From positions 34,592,354-34,656,353 of the forward strand of contig NC_065536.1 of assembly GCF_932294415.1 (NCBI RefSeq): a DNA stretch of 64,000 nt, read 5' to 3'. Positions 43,950 through 57,031 of this stretch are shown piece after piece (within the stretch, counting starts at the first letter, position 1; each line of letters opens with the position of its first letter). The DNA comes from Quercus robur (lineage: Eukaryota; Streptophyta; Magnoliopsida; Fagales; Fagaceae). Made by a program: the position numbers and the translations under genes. A model generated the notes under the pieces. It was not told the origin of the DNA, did no database searches, and saw only the letters and a program-made list of their open reading frames with translations.

Positions 43950-45716
43950 GAGTTTGCTAGTGAATTAAGTACATGTTGCGTATCATGTATGGAGCACAAC
44001 TAGACATTGCCTTCACAGTATGTAAACTTTCAAAGTTTCTAAAACTTAAGATTGATCACTATAAAGTAATTAATAGTGATGAACATCTATTATATAAAAT
44101 ATTCAAAGTTAATTCTATTATTGATGTAAGTAATAATATTTATGTCTAGTTAGATAATCACTACATGTGGGAGTGCTATGGGTAAGCATTAAAGAAATAA
44201 GATGTATTTCTTACTCTATTATAGAATTAAATTAAAAGCAATGATTATAATGGTAACGGGCAAGGAAGGAAAATGGATAAGGTTTTGATAAAGTGTTGTG
44301 ACCACAATCATAGTAAGCCATTCATTGTACTGTAGTTGTGAAACCACAATGCGTATGGTATACATAAATTGTATACAAAGTGAATTTAGACTTAAAAGTC
44401 TAAGACAAGAATACGTAAGGCAAGTCAAGTGTGGTTGGGCTAATCCATTGCCTACGTAAATTCAAAATAGGTCATTTACCGAAGTGTGTCTTAAGACTTG
44501 GTAATGAGAACATCTATTGGAATGAGATTAAAACCCTTCTTTTTAGAGAATCACCAATAGTGGGAACCCAACCTTGAATTGATTTAATCCAAGAGGTTTA
44601 AAGGATAACAACAAGCTATTGATACATGGTTAGTAAGAGCACTAAATTTGTGTCTCATTTAGGATGGATTAGTGCAAACTGTTACGATGAAAATAGAGGA
44701 TGAGTTTTAAACTCTTAATGAAGTTCATAAATCATAAATGTCTGTGTAATAGGGATATAAGAAGAAACTTCACCTTTGTGAACATAGGAGTGGTGCCGTT
44801 TCTAGCAAGAGTAAAAGGGTTTTCTCTTTTACATGTTCACTAAACCGGGAAGAGCACAAGGCCATAATAGTGCTAACAACATGGATTTTTAAATGTGTTG
44901 TGGATATTCTCATGTGTGTGTTGTTTCTAATTTCAACAAATAAGAGTTTTGGTTTAAGCACCAAGCCAGTATTAACTCTGTTGATTTCTTGAACAATTAC
45001 ACTAAAGGGAGGTTTAAGTTGAAAGACACCTTCCATTATGCATGATAGAATATCAATCAAGTGAGACATATATTATTACAACCTAGTGGGAGATTGTTGT
45101 ATATATATAGGTATATACAAGGATAGGTTGTAATAATGATATAAGGTTGGAGAGTATTCATTTGTAAAATGAATAAAGTGAAAAATTCGAGTACTGAAAT
45201 TTTTTTTGTGAAAATTCAAGTTCCATATATATATATGAAAAGGTGTCTATTGAAAGGATATAACCTTTCATATTGGAAATATATCAAAAGTAGATTTTGA
45301 TGAAAAGGTATCTATTGAAAGGACACAACCTTTCATATTGGATATATATCAATAGTGTCTTTTGACCAAAAGGTGTATATTGAATGAAAAGGTACCTATT
45401 AAAGGGTTATAATCACTTGGGTATAAATAGTGACTTATATTTTGATAACTAATTTTTCTCTCCCAAAAGTTAGTTTCCAACAAACATAAGAAATCCTGTG
45501 GATATTACCCAAAATTGCTATCTGTAAAATCCAATAAACTTGGTTGTATCCTATGGACAAGTTTGTAGAAACCCTTTAGCAACTTGCATATGGGGATAAA
45601 TATTATCTAAGGATAACATTCAATTGTGCCTCCAAGTTAATCACTAATTTCTATTTACTTCATGTGTTCATTTTGTTCTTTCATTATTACTCATTCATTT
45701 GGTGAAATCCCCAACA
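43950..45716 (+). mobile_element. Copia-type retrotransposon remnant with 3' LTR
   Basis: At about 43975-44040 a frame reads RIMYGAQLDIAFTVCKLSKF, which matches the Copia reverse transcriptase/RNase H boundary (LMYA..TRPDIAYAV..LSRF). The polypurine tract AGTGGGAGA at 45086 is the usual Copia one, and the 3' LTR (45095-45716, TGTTG...CAACA) follows directly. The LTR has a tandem pair of about 65 bp (45237-45365) and a TATAAATAG box at about 45422. No 5' LTR was found, so the element is truncated or too decayed to see. Confidence 0.65.
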
Positions 45717-46338
45717 GCAAGTACCCATTCAAAGCCTAGGAAAGTAGCTAAGTCCATCAACAAAACCTACCTTGAGCACCTTGAAGCTTGGATAGCTCAG
45801 ACATCCCCTCTGACGACCTCATGGCAACCCCCCCAAATTGGATGGATGAAAATAAACTTTGACATTGCTATTACGCATAAATTTTTCTATAGCTAATACT
45901 ATATGTTGGAATGATTTTGGAAATGTTCTCTTTGCCCAGTGAGTCATCCTTATTGCCACCTATGGATCCATTGACTGGAAAAGTCTGCTATGCTTTTGGC
46001 TCTCAAACTGGCAGTCCATAATGAGAGCTCTCCTTTTTCGTTTTTGAAGGTGACTACAACCTCATCATTAAAGATCCTAATCAGTCCTACTCCAATACCC
46101 TAGAGTTCCTCTACTCCTTTATGCTCTATTGTGTGCTGGGATTTCGTTTTGTTCCCTAAGACATTAACTACCTTGCCATCAACCTTTCTTGTTGGGCATC
46201 CCATTGTAAGTAGAACGGGCCTCTAAACATTTCTTCTCTCCCTAAAGCCCAAGAGATGGATTTAGGCCATCCCCCCCCCCCCCCCCCCCCCGCATTTCTC
46301 TCTTTTTAATATATATTCTTATTTATCCCAAAAAAAAA
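45717..46338 (+). mobile_element. LINE 3' end remnant
   Basis: A frame from about 45820 reads WQPPQIGWMKINFDIAI, the start of the RNase H-like domain at the ORF2 C-terminus of plant L1 elements. The tail ends TATATTCTTATTTATCCC and A9, nearly the same 3' end as LINE 1. A run of 21 C lies at 46271-46291. Confidence 0.65.
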
Positions 46339-46360
46339 TCCATACATGACCATTGCAATG

Positions 46361-46590
46361 TTTTTTAATTGAACTTGAAAAGGAATAGAATTGTTTTACA
46401 AGCTGAGCAACAATTTCTTCTAGTTCCTTTCCAAACTTTCTTCACTTTATGAATCATTAAATCTATTTCCAACTCCCCAATCTTTTCTTGCACTCCCACC
46501 AAAACCCTACCTAACCCAAAGCTCAAGGGTTTTTGCATTGTCGAGAGGATCAAATTGACAAATATCAAGTGGAAAATCTTCGACACACTT
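46361..46590 (+). pseudogene. Decayed copy of the CCA-adding enzyme first exon
   Basis: It lines up with 60660-60963 of the intact gene. AGAATTGTTTTAC, AAAACCCTACC, CAAGGGTTTTTGC(A/G)TTG and AAAATCTTCGACA are shared in the same order and spacing, and the pre-ATG A/T-rich stretch also matches. The copy lacks the ACT repeat and the MAST start and has lost the frame. The following exons are not seen after it. It is a partial duplication, about 14 kb upstream of the gene and in the same orientation. Confidence 0.7.
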
Positions 46591-48297
46591 AGTGGAAATT
46601 TTTTTTAAAAATAAACTCATGGGAGTGACACATTCATGTTGTTGACATGTTTAATTATTTTAAATGCTACAAAAAAATGTGAATTGGTTTTAACATAATA
46701 TTATATATGTCTTAAAATTGTTCGAAGAACTTTTCACACGCTTTAAGGTGCAATCCTTGAAACCTTCAAGCCTTTCAACAACAAATGATAGATCCATCTG
46801 GCTCAATCCTTCCAATCGTCCATGGATGACCATTGAAAGCCCAATGAAGGCTAGGTATATTTGCTATCCTACTCTCTATATTCTTTGTTCTCTCTACATT
46901 TGCCTATTATATATTAGTTTCTTTCTTTCTTTCTTTCTTTCCTTCTTTTTTCCGGTATTCCCAACATATGCTTGATATTAGATTTTTGTTGTTTTGCAAT
47001 TTCACTATAGCATTACTGTTTGATAATTGTTCAAGAAAAGCTTTTTCTTTTTTCTTTTTTCGTTTAGATGAGGATAATGTATACGGTTGTCAAAACATAC
47101 GATGAGATTAGCCAAATGGGTACTGTTTGCCTACAAGGTGTTTGATAATTGTTCATGGTGAGATTAGCCAAGGGCAAAAGGGCCTCCTTAGAAGACTAAA
47201 AGAAATTTCCCATTGACCCTGATTTTCTGGGTGCAAAATGGATGCATGACAAACAAAACTAAAGAATGTACGTTAGCAGATTGATGGATTGTCCATGTTT
47301 ATTTGTAGTTTTATTATTTGTAGTTTTAAAAGAGTAAGTTGGTGGTGAAAATTTAAAGAAATCTACTTGGTAAACTACCCTAGAAACTTTAGAGGATTTG
47401 AATCCCTATATTACACCTTAGTTTTACATAAAAGTGATTTTCCCATGAGACCAACATTCTTTTTTCTTTTCTTGAAAGAATGGAACCCACATTCTTCTTA
47501 GAGTGAGTTGTTGTAGACCTAGTATAGTATATAAAATTAAAGCAATTTGACCTCATAATATTGTGTTATAAAAGCTTTTGAGATCTCACAATTTTACATG
47601 TTATTATTTTAATATATATTTTTAATTTTTTTTAGAAGAATATACATTTCTAATTGAATATATTCCCAAATTTTTTATTTATTTAAATCCTCCATTAGAA
47701 TTTTGACACCATATTTTCTTTAAATGGTAGAATATATGGAAGGTAGAATATATAATTCCATCATAAATTCATTATAAATTCCTATTAAAAACAACCATAA
47801 AAGAGGAAATAAAATTGTTAAAATTTCATGTGCATTGCGCAAGTTAATAATTAGGATATATACATATAATAAAAGCCTTTGGGCAAGTTTGGTTAACTGT
47901 AATGGTAATTATATAAAAATAGGAATAGGTATTATAAGAAATACAAGATGTTGTAATGTAATACTTATTATTATTCATTTGTGTGATGATAACACAAGAA
48001 TAAAACCCTAAAGACAATGGAATAAAAACATTTTAAATCAAATTGCCTAAAATACCCTTATTATAAAATTACAAATACACTTTTGATAAGGATTGTTTTA
48101 ACAAACCGAATCTTGAATGGAGGACCTCCAACAAACCTAATCTCTCTCTCTCTCTCTCTTTTTTTTTTCTTTTTTTTTTAAATTTTCATTTCATTGCATT
48201 AAAATTAGAAGTAGCTACATCAGTAATCAATTTTTCGTTCAAAAAATCTTGTGGGTCTTCAATCAAGTGTCCCACATTTGTAAAATTTGACCTACAA
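46591..48297. other. No gene; interspersed repeat pieces
   Basis: 47345-47412 matches one end of the MITE at 35943. 47899-48040 (minus strand) matches the sequences on both sides of Helitron-like element B (6300-6360 and 6698-6770) and so shows its empty site. A CTTT run is at 46919-46941 and a CT tract at 48139-48162. The rest is AT-rich without recognisable content. Confidence 0.5.
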
Positions 48298-48570
48298 ATG
48301 ACAATCTTACTTAAACAATGGTAAAATACTCAATCTTTTTAAAGTCCTCAATCTTGATTCAATATTTGCTTTTGCTTTCATCCTAGTATTAGGTAATTTG
48401 GTAGAAATCTTTTATTCCAAGACCTTCAAATATTCAGGCTTAAACTTATTCTCAAGGTTACCTTCCCTTTCATGGAGATATTCTACAAAAGCCTCCACTA
48501 GTGTCAAATCTTCAACAAGAATCCACTTTCATTTAGAAGGACCTTGAGAATCAAGTGTATTTGAATCCAT
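48298..48570 (-). pseudogene. Myb/SANT-like DNA-binding domain pseudogene
   Basis: From an ATG at 48570 the minus strand reads MDSNTLDSQGPSK, a stop, then KWILVEDLTLVEAFVEYLHE, FKPEYLKVLE, a second stop, then KISTKLPNTRMKAKANIESR and LRTLKR. This is the pattern of the plant Myb/SANT-like domain (Myb_DNA-bind_3: KW..ED..LVEA, GFK.GYL..LE, LKAKPHIESR.+TLK) found in PIF/Harbinger partner proteins and L10-interacting MYB proteins. Two in-frame stops and the lost tail make it a pseudogene. Confidence 0.75.
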
Positions 48571-49566
48571 ATCTAAAAAGACAAATCATAATGCAGCTAA
48601 AATATTAACAAATAAAATGGGAAGTTGATAAATAAAACGTAAACAATATGCAAATACTTAGACACACAATTTTTATAATTGAACAAAATGATAATTTAAA
48701 GAAAGATTAAATATGAATAACCAGAATTGAGATGATTGTACTTTTTCCCAATCTCAAACACTAAATATAACACACAATAACATAAGTGGAGCAAACAGTA
48801 AAAGTTTGTGGTGCGGTGCGGTACAGTTTAACTAAAATCATAACAGTACTGCACCTCATTTTTGTGGTCACATGTGTGGTGCGATGTGGTTTGGTGCAGT
48901 TTAGAGTTTAGTTAAAACCATAACTGCATCATATCTCATTTTTACGGTCACATGAACAGTGCGGTATTTAAAATGCGGTTTGAATGGATTTAAGTTGATA
49001 TATTTTTTGAATTTTGGGCTTTTCTTACCCAGCCCAAAACTATTTTTCCCTTTGTTTTGGGCCAAATTTTAAGTAATTGAGTTAGTTTTTTTTTTTTTAA
49101 TTTTGGACTGGCTTTCCTAATCAACACTTGCTAGGACTATTAAACTATATATATTTTTTTGGAAACTAAAGTTATTAAACTATTGATAATATATTTAATA
49201 TTAAAAAAAATAAATATATTAATATATAGAGAGGGTGCGGTAACCATCGCGCACCCTTAGTGCGATGGTCACTCCATAAGTAGAAATGCTTGTGGGGTTT
49301 AGGGAGCAAGGGCTGGGGTTCAAGTCTCCAGGAGAGAGTTTCACACACATATACATTTAGATTAGGTTAGAGTAGAAATTCTATCTTGTACAAAAAAAAA
49401 AAAAAAAAAAAAAAAAAGAGGGTGTGGTGCAGTGCGGTTTTCTCATTATAAAACTGCAAACTGCATTGCACCATGCGGTGCGGTGCATTGTTATTTGTGG
49501 TGTGGTGTGATTATGCCATTTTGCGAGCGGTTTTGGTATAGTTTTTGCGGTTTGGTGAACACCCCT
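48571..49566. other. GTGCGGT-rich repeat, probably a hAT-type element interrupted by a SINE
   Basis: GTGCGGTGCGG, GGTTTGGTGCAG and AACCATAAC(T/A)GC phrases recur on both sides of the SINE at 49242. The right limit GTTTGGTGAACACCCCTAAG looks like a hAT terminus of the AGGGGTGTTCACC type. I could not identify the left terminus or a target duplication. Confidence 0.35.
49242..49416 (+). mobile_element. tRNA-derived SINE, family 1, copy 3
   Basis: Same head, B box (GGTTCAAGTCTCC) and CTATCTTGTAC + poly-A end as the copies at 11073 and 27901. The flanks AGAGGGTGCGGT (49230-49241) and AGAGGGTGTGGT (49417-49428) form a 12-bp duplication with one mismatch. Confidence 0.85.
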
Positions 49567-50239
49567 AAGTAAAACCATCCCAATAATGTAACATACTCCA
49601 ACAGAATATCCCATGTTACCCTATGTAAAGTAGCACATAAAGAAACACACTAAGAAGAAGAAGGAAGAAGAAAAAAAAAAAAAAAAAGATAAAAGAAAAG
49701 CAGCGCATAAAACAAGCTTTCAAATCTGAAAGTTTTTGTGTAGCAATCTTGTGATACACTATATTTTCTTCTTATCATTCGGCTTAACTGTCATAATCAT
49801 CAAAAACACAAATGGAAAAATTGAATGTTTTGTCTATAAGATTGCCCTTATTTATATTTGACAGGCTGAGGAAAAATTTCATTTAATGTGATTTTAGCCC
49901 AATTGATTCATTGCCATGTGACGATACCCATTGAAAATATAATTGTAATAGCTAGTATTTACTAGTGCAAACGAGTCAATCCAAAGTATTAGCCATCAAG
50001 CTTTTGGAGAGAGAGAAAACCTGTGGAATCGTAGAGCTCTACTAGTGGGAGTAAAAAAAAAAAAAAAAATTCTTGTGAAGAGAAAGGCAGTATCAGTAGT
50101 TGTAGAAATAAGAAATCTCTAGCTGCAAGAGATTAAAATTTTTTAGAAGAGAGGGACATAAATAATTTCGAATAAGCAAGAGGGAGATAGAAAATTTTTG
50201 ATGGGAGATGAAAATTTTGGAGAAGCAGGTAACAGGGAA
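49567..50239. other. No gene recognised
   Basis: AT-rich and purine-rich sequence with A and GA runs. Nothing could be assigned. Confidence 0.3.
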
Positions 50240-50247
50240 TTTCTTGG

Positions 50248-50278
<31 letters not shown>

Positions 50279-50306
50279 GATGTGAATACTGCATTTTTAT
50301 TAAACT

Positions 50307-53300
50307 TCAAACCATAAAAGATACATCATGGATTAAAGATTGCTCAAGAAAGCAAGGACTAGCTTCCATCCAAGTTTCATAATCAACAATGCCTAAAGCA
50401 TGTTTTGCTAATAAATGGGCTGGACTATTACCCTGTCTTTTAATGTGAGAGAAATCAACCTTGTAGCAAGACCCACAAGCCATTAAAACCCCTCTGACTA
50501 TAGATTCCACAGCAGCAGGTGGATTAGATAGTCCACTTAAAGCATTAAATAGCACTAGTGAATCACCTTCCAACGTAAAGTCATAGATACCAACCTCCCT
50601 AGCGAACTTCACACCTTCCTCCCATGCCTTCACCTCAGCTTCCAATGGACGCAACGGGGCATTGATCTTCTTGCTTATTGCAGCTACCACTTGACCATAC
50701 GAGTCACGGATTAAAACCCTAACTCCAATTGATTTCTGTGCCGCAAAAACCGCACCATCCACGTTGACCTTATACTGTGTAGCAGACGGAGGAACCCAGG
50801 CCACTACATGGTTACGATCAAGGCATGGAAGACCCACATTTGCTTCATTAAATTCCTGAAGGTACTGCATCACCGAGTGGACTATCTCCTTCCCATTTTT
50901 CCTCCTACCTTCGTGTCTAATTTCATTCCGATTGTGCCAAATCGCCGAAGCAATCATCACCACCGCTTTGGCCAAATCCTCATCTAGGTTCTCAGACATC
51001 AGTAACAGCCACATCATATCTTGAAAAGACCGAATCCTGTGCTGCTCAAAGTTAAAATGGAGCTTCAAATTCTGCCACACTTCCTGAGCTCGACGACACG
51101 ACCACAACAAGTGTCCCTCTGATTCAGCTTCTTTATTGCACTCATCACTCCGATCATCATGTATCACTCCACACTTCTCCAGGTTCACTTTCGTTGGCAA
51201 AATTCCTTTGACTGCTCTCCATGCAAAATGACGGACTTTGTGAGGTATTTCCAAGCGCCACAGGCCCACAATTGCCTCCAAAACTTACGGATTCTGCCAT
51301 TATCTGAACTTGATCCACTCTGTTTAGCCCTTGCTTGATCCATTGCTAACCTGTAAGCACTACACACACTAAAAAAACCATTAGAAGTTAGAGCCCAAAT
51401 CAGCTTGTCCTCCGGTAGCTGTAAGCTTATGGGAATGCTTTTAATCAGCTCTGCTTCATGAGGTAGGAACACTGCATCCAAGGCTCCACCCTTCCAACCA
51501 GCCACATCCAGATCAATAAACTCACTAACCCTTGTATCTTCATGTAGGAAAAGCTTTGGTGAGACCACTTTGTGTGTTGACGTGGAAGGAAGCCACCTAT
51601 CCCCCCAAACCTGTATAGATTCACCATTCCCCACAGACCACCTTAGACTTTGTTGACCAATGGCTTGAGCCGCCATAATACTCCCCCAAGCATACAAAGG
51701 ATTATGACCAACAGAGGCATGAACCTCAATACACTAAGGTATCCCTCTTTGTTTGCAACAACCATCCCTGTTTAGCAAGCAAAGCAAGATTGAATTGTTT
51801 CAACTCTCGAAAACCCATACCACCCACTTCTTTAGGCTCACAAAGTTTTTCCCAACTAAGCCAAGCCATTTTCCTCTCATCTCGCTTTTGACCCCACCAA
51901 AAATTCCGAATCATACTAGTCATCTCATCACATAGAGAGTCAGGGATTTTAAAGCAACTCATGGTGTAAGTAGAGATAGCCTGAGCAACAGCCTTAATGA
52001 CCACTTCTTTGCCCGCCTTTGAAAGTAGCTTTTCTTTCCACCCGGCTAACTTTTTGCTCAACTTCTCCTTTATATCTTCCTTTTACACCTCCCCACCAAC
52101 GAAGGTAACCCCAGATACTTTTCGTGCTATCGTATCACCTGTGCCCCAAACATATTTTTAATCCCCTATTGAACATCACCTAGTGTTGCTGCTCAAAAAG
52201 AGAGAGGTTTTGGCACGATTGAACTGTTGTTCAGAAGCTTGTTCATAAACTTGAAGAATTCTTTGTAATGAATTGCACTCATCCATAGAAGCTTTGCAGA
52301 AAATAAGACTATCATCGGCAAAGAATAAATGTGAGAGCCTAAGGCCACCACGAGAAATAGCCAAACCCTCCATATCACCATTCTCCACTACCCTTCTAAT
52401 CAAAGAAGAAAGACCTTCAGCACATAACAAAAATAAGTATGGTGATAAAGGACCCCCTTGTCTAATTCCTCTAGTAGGAACAATATGCCCTCTTGGTTTC
52501 CCATTTATCCTTATGGAATATGTCACCGAAGAAACACACCTCATAACCAAGTTCCTCCATTTCTCTGTAAAACCCAACTTCTCCATGATTTTCTCCAAAC
52601 ATGCCCACTCCACCATATCATAGGCCTTGCCCATATCCAATTTGAGAGCCATATCTCCCAATTTACCCCCTTTTTTCTGTTTAATATAGTGCATCGCCTC
52701 AAAAGCTACCAAAATATTATCAGTGATCAATCTTCCATGAACAAAAGCACTTTGAGTGTCACTAATAATAGAAGGTAAAAATCTTTTAAGCCTATTTACT
52801 ATAGCTTTTAATGCAATTTTGTACACCACATTGCATAAACTAATATGTCTATAATCTGTCACCCTCTTAGGCTCTTTAACCTTAAGAATAAGAACAATGT
52901 GGGTATCATTAAAATTAGGAGGAGACACACGATTATTAAGAAAATCAAGAATAGTGTGAGTAACAACAGTACCTATTTTCCGCCAGAAGTGCTAATAGAA
53001 TAAAGGAGGCATCCCATCAGGGCCTGGAGCCTTGAGAGGATACATCTGTTTCAAAGCCATCCAAACTTCCTAACCAGTAAAATCCATTGTCAACCTGTGA
53101 TTCATCTCTATGGTCACCCTTGGCTACATGGCCTATAATAATTCAGCAAATTCTAGTGGGTTACTAGATGAAAACAAATCAGTATAATAATTAATAACTA
53201 ACTCTCCCATCTTATCTTCCTTAGTATGCCACTGCCCATTATCATCCATTAAACCCTCCATATAATTCTTCTTTTGCCTAGCAGATGCTTTTGCATGAAA

Positions 53301-54386
53301 ATAGGTAGTATTCCCATCTTCAAATTGATACCAATTAATTCTGGACCGTTGGTACCACATAGCATCTTCTTTTTCATGCCAACAATTTAATTCAATCCTT
53401 GTCTTCCTCATCTCCCCTATAATGCTTGGAGAAGCCGACTGTAACTCCAACCATTCTAAGTGCTTCTGTAACTCTGCTATCTTCCTCCCTACATGGCCAA
53501 ACTCACCTTTATTCCATGCCTCTAGGCGCAATTTGCACCTTTCTAAGCATGAAGTCAAAGGAATACCAATTGACACCGCCAATCCTTCCTCCCAAGCTTC
53601 AAAAACCACCACTTCACACTTTGGATCCTTCAACCACATCAACTCAAATCTGAACAAACGCTTTCTTCTTCTTTCCCTAATTCTTTGAACAAAATGTAAA
53701 GCCAACGGTGAATGATCTGAAGCTACTGAGGTAAGATGATAAAGACGAGCCATGAGGAACAAATTAACCCACTCAACAGTAGCTAGAGCTTTATCTAACC
53801 TTTCCCAGATTTGAAGACCATCCCTACTCTCATACAACCAAGTAAACTTAGACCCAATAAAACCAATATCCCTTAAACCACACCAATTTATAGTTTCAAC
53901 AAAGGTTTCCATTTGCTGCCTTGGTCTTATACTCCCTCCTTCCTTCTCTGACATCCCCATAATCTCATTAAAATCACCTATTACCAACCACGACAAAGTA
54001 GAAGTGTCCCTCAACTGCCTCAGTTTTGCCTATGATTTTGGCCTCATAGAAGTCTCAGGATTCCCATAAAAACCCATTAAGTGCCACTCCCCAACCTCAT
54101 TCCCATCATCCACCAAAGCATCAATATGTGATAACGAAAAAGATTGAACATGCAATTGCACCTCTTCTTTCCAGAACATAGTCAAACCACCACTAGAACC
54201 ATTACTAGAAACAAAAATTCCATGTTTAAATCCACATTTATCTCTAACCATAACCATACAATCTTCATTAGACTTTGTCTCCATAAGGAAAACAATTTTG
54301 GGATCTTCTCTTTTAACCACCTCTTTTAAGGCGTTAACTGTTTGGCGGTTCTCAAGCCCCTGGCAGTTCCAACTTAAAAGACTCAT
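50307..54386 (-). pseudogene. LINE 2 ORF2: endonuclease, RT, zinc-binding and RNase H (broken)
   Basis: The endonuclease starts MSLLSWNCQGLENRQTV at 54386 (METKSNED), is interrupted by a stop near 54028, and continues at 54014 (WLVIGDFNEI, LDKALA, SDHSPL). The reverse transcriptase at 52928-52176 has YRHISLCNVVYKI, GIRQGGPLSPYLF and the catalytic FADDSLIF. Segments 52061-51726 and 51697-51185 (GVWWGQ-type [19 protein letters not shown]-like region) lead to the zinc-binding part. The C-terminus at 50800-50320 is an RNase H domain (KVNVDGAVFAAQKSIGVRVL, LEAEVKAWEEGVKFA, EGDSLVLFNAL). At least four breaks are visible. Confidence 0.9.
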
Positions 54387-54520
54387 TGGATCCGGCGGGG
54401 TTGCTTAGTAACCTCCGCCGCTCTAAATTCTGAAGCCATCAACAAGCTCAATTTTCTAGCTTCCTCATCAATTTTAACCTTCTTCTTAAATTCCCCCTCA
54501 CTACCACCCTGTACTACCAC

Positions 54521-55851
54521 CTAAGCTTTCCTTTTGGGCCCTTCTTTTACTATAGCATCTCCACTGTTTGAAACAATATTGGGCCTATTCATTCTGACCC
54601 AAGACCCCTGGCTCTGAGACCCAGCTACATCCAAGTTGTTGGCTGTCTTAGATTTAGCACATTGTGCTCCACTTTTAACTCCTTTCACATCTCCCTTAAT
54701 GGACTTTTTACCCCCTGTTTTATCTACCCAACCCAAATTGAATACCACATCCACTGGACCCACCATTACATGGTACTATTGACTCTCCATAGGTTCATCT
54801 CTATCCACTCCATGCGCCACCTTTGTAATAGCCAAGTTTTTCGCAACTTTCACCAGTTGTTCACCACCATCCGTAGCAATATCCTTCCTTAAAACCGTTT
54901 CACTCAGATTTTGATTACCCTTAACCTCACGGTTCTCCTCATCTAACCCCTGAATAACCGCCTCAAAATCAGTATATGCAGAAATCTCGGCTTCCACCAC
55001 TCTCGCCGATTTCACACTGTCCTCCACCACCGGTACCAACTCCCTTTGTTTTGACTGTGACTTGGACTGACTATAACCTTGCACTTCAACAACCATTTTC
55101 TTCGACGGATTAAATTTTCCTACTCTTAAACAAGCCCCATACTGTTGATCTCAACTTGATAGTGAACCTCTGCTCCAAAGCCATATCGCACAATCCTTAT
55201 CATCATAAGTCAAGTGGCCACACCAATAACAAAGATTGGGCAGATGCTCATAAGCGAAAGACACCCAACCTTCATTATCCTTATCAAATCTGACACGTCT
55301 ACCTCGACAAAGCGGTTCGTTAACATCAATGGCTACCCTTATACGCAGAAAATTACCTCCCTTTAATTCCGAGATATCCTTTGGCATAGAAACCTTACCT
55401 AACGTCTCTCCAATACTACGAGCAACCTCAGCGGATAATAAAGGGTAAGGCAGGTTGTGTATCTAGATCCAAAAAGAAACTTTGTCGAAATTGAGTTCCT
55501 CAATGGGCGTAGAGGTTGTGTATCTCTGAAAAACCACTAGATGTTTATCAGAAGACCACGGTTCCCCATCAACACCTTCTCCACATCTTCCTCAGACTGA
55601 AAGGCAAACAGAAGCTTATTATTCCCTACATCATTAACTTCAAAATTATCTCTTGTACGCCACAACGGCCTGAACATCTTGGCCACCACTTCAAGGTTCA
55701 AGGAGCGACAAGTAAAGAACTTCACCGCTAAAACAAAACTTGTAGTTTTCCTGTTTCCCAATAAATCAATCTCATTGCCCTCCTTCTCCGATAAAGACAA
55801 TTTTTTCCAATTATTAGCAAGGTCCTCCATCCCTAAAACAACCCACACCAA
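54521..55851 (-). pseudogene. LINE 2 ORF1: DUF4283 and zinc knuckle (broken)
   Basis: The part from about 55830 (MEDLANNWKKLSLSEKEGNE...) has the DUF4283 pattern (FNLE..+ ..MFRPLWR, LLFAFQSEEDVEKVLMGNRG) found in ORF1 of plant L1 elements. After a frame break, 55387-55151 (LRIRVAIDVNEPLCRGRRVR) ends in the knuckle CYWCGHLTYDDKDC. The remainder (55096-54521) is low-complexity and basic. It should bind the element RNA. Confidence 0.8.
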
Positions 55852-56062
55852 CGTTCAAAGACCACATCCTAACCCTACTAGTAACCCAGTTACTATAGGG
55901 ACTCAGCGTCCTCCCTACGGAGGGAAACAATATGCTACAGTACGATAGAGAGGCAAACCCTAACCCTAACCCTACCGAGAACTCTCAATTTTAAAATGGA
56001 TAATCTATTCTGTAAAATATCTTTTAGCCTCCGTTTAGATTGCACTTTCTTGGGAGTTTTTT

Positions 56063-56690
56063 AATAGTGCATATTACGTTTTAGTAATAAAAGAAGGAAT
56101 TGAGATTCAAAGCTTTTAATAAGAAATTACCATTCCTTATTTTAAGGAATGATTATTCTCTATAATAAAAATATAACCAAATAATTGTATAGCTATTACA
56201 TTATAGTATTTACTACAGTTTATCAAACGTGTCTTTAGAATTTTGATTGACTTTTATTAATGTTGCCATATAAGTTTTTGAAAGCCCACTTTTTTTACAT
56301 GTCAGCATTCCAATATATATTTCTTAATTTGGTTTTTAGAGTTACAAGTATTGCTAAATTATGTTAATTTTAGACTGACTAGAATCAACAGATTTTCTGA
56401 TAGAATAACCCAGTACTAAACAACTTTTGATATATGTCACTTTTTATATACAATTACTTCTTGCATGCTCAGAGGCTTTCTATTTTTTTTTTTTTTTAAT
56501 GCTAACATTTTCAATTTATCCCAATTCACATTATAAACATTTCTCTAATGAGGTTTATGCGTTTTACAATCACCGAAACAGATAGCAATGTGATGAGACT
56601 TTTCACCAAAAAGTGAACACTGATATAGTATTCGAATAGTTATCTTATGGGTGAGTGTGACTGTATTCATTTTTTTGGGAGCAGTTTTGG
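56063..56690. other. Spacer with an inverted Helitron-type 3' end and a hairpin
   Basis: No gene. 56463-56560 on the minus strand resembles the 3' portion of the short Helitrons (see 59452). At 56688-56742 the sequence GGTACCACAACT...AGTTGTGGCACC forms a hairpin at the start of the next LINE region. Confidence 0.4.
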
Positions 56691-57031
56691 TACCACAACT
56701 TGTGGCAGAACTCACCCATGTGGTGAGTTGTGGCACCAAACTTTTTCTTTTTCTTCTCCTCTTGCTAGGAGTGCTTTTTCTCATCTAGGGTGAGACTTTC
56801 CTCTACTTTTGTGTCCGTAGATTTACTTAGTATAGCTTTAGTATAGTGTGTGGCCATAACTTTATCTTTAACTTTGTTATTTTCTTTTCCCTTTCTATTT
56901 GTTCTAAGTTTCTTTTGTCTTTACTCTTTATTGTTTTTCTCTTCCCTTCCTATTTGTTATTAGAGTTTCTTTGTCCTTAGTGTTTTTACTGTATCTTTGT
57001 CCTTAGTTTTCTTTTTCTTTTCTTATCCATC

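Larger units (their letters stand above)
50257..56045 (-). mobile_element. L1-type LINE 2, nearly full length (5.8 kb)
   Basis: On the minus strand the order is ORF1, ORF2 (endonuclease, reverse transcriptase, zinc-binding, RNase H) and an A tail (T run 50257-50278). A 17-bp duplication TTTCTTGGGAGTTTTTT flanks it (50240-50256 and 56046-56062), which fixes both ends and shows that the 5' end is not truncated far. A few stops and frameshifts inactivate it, so it looks younger than LINE 1. It belongs to a different lineage from LINE 1, since it has a C-terminal RNase H and a CCHC knuckle in ORF1. Confidence 0.92.
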
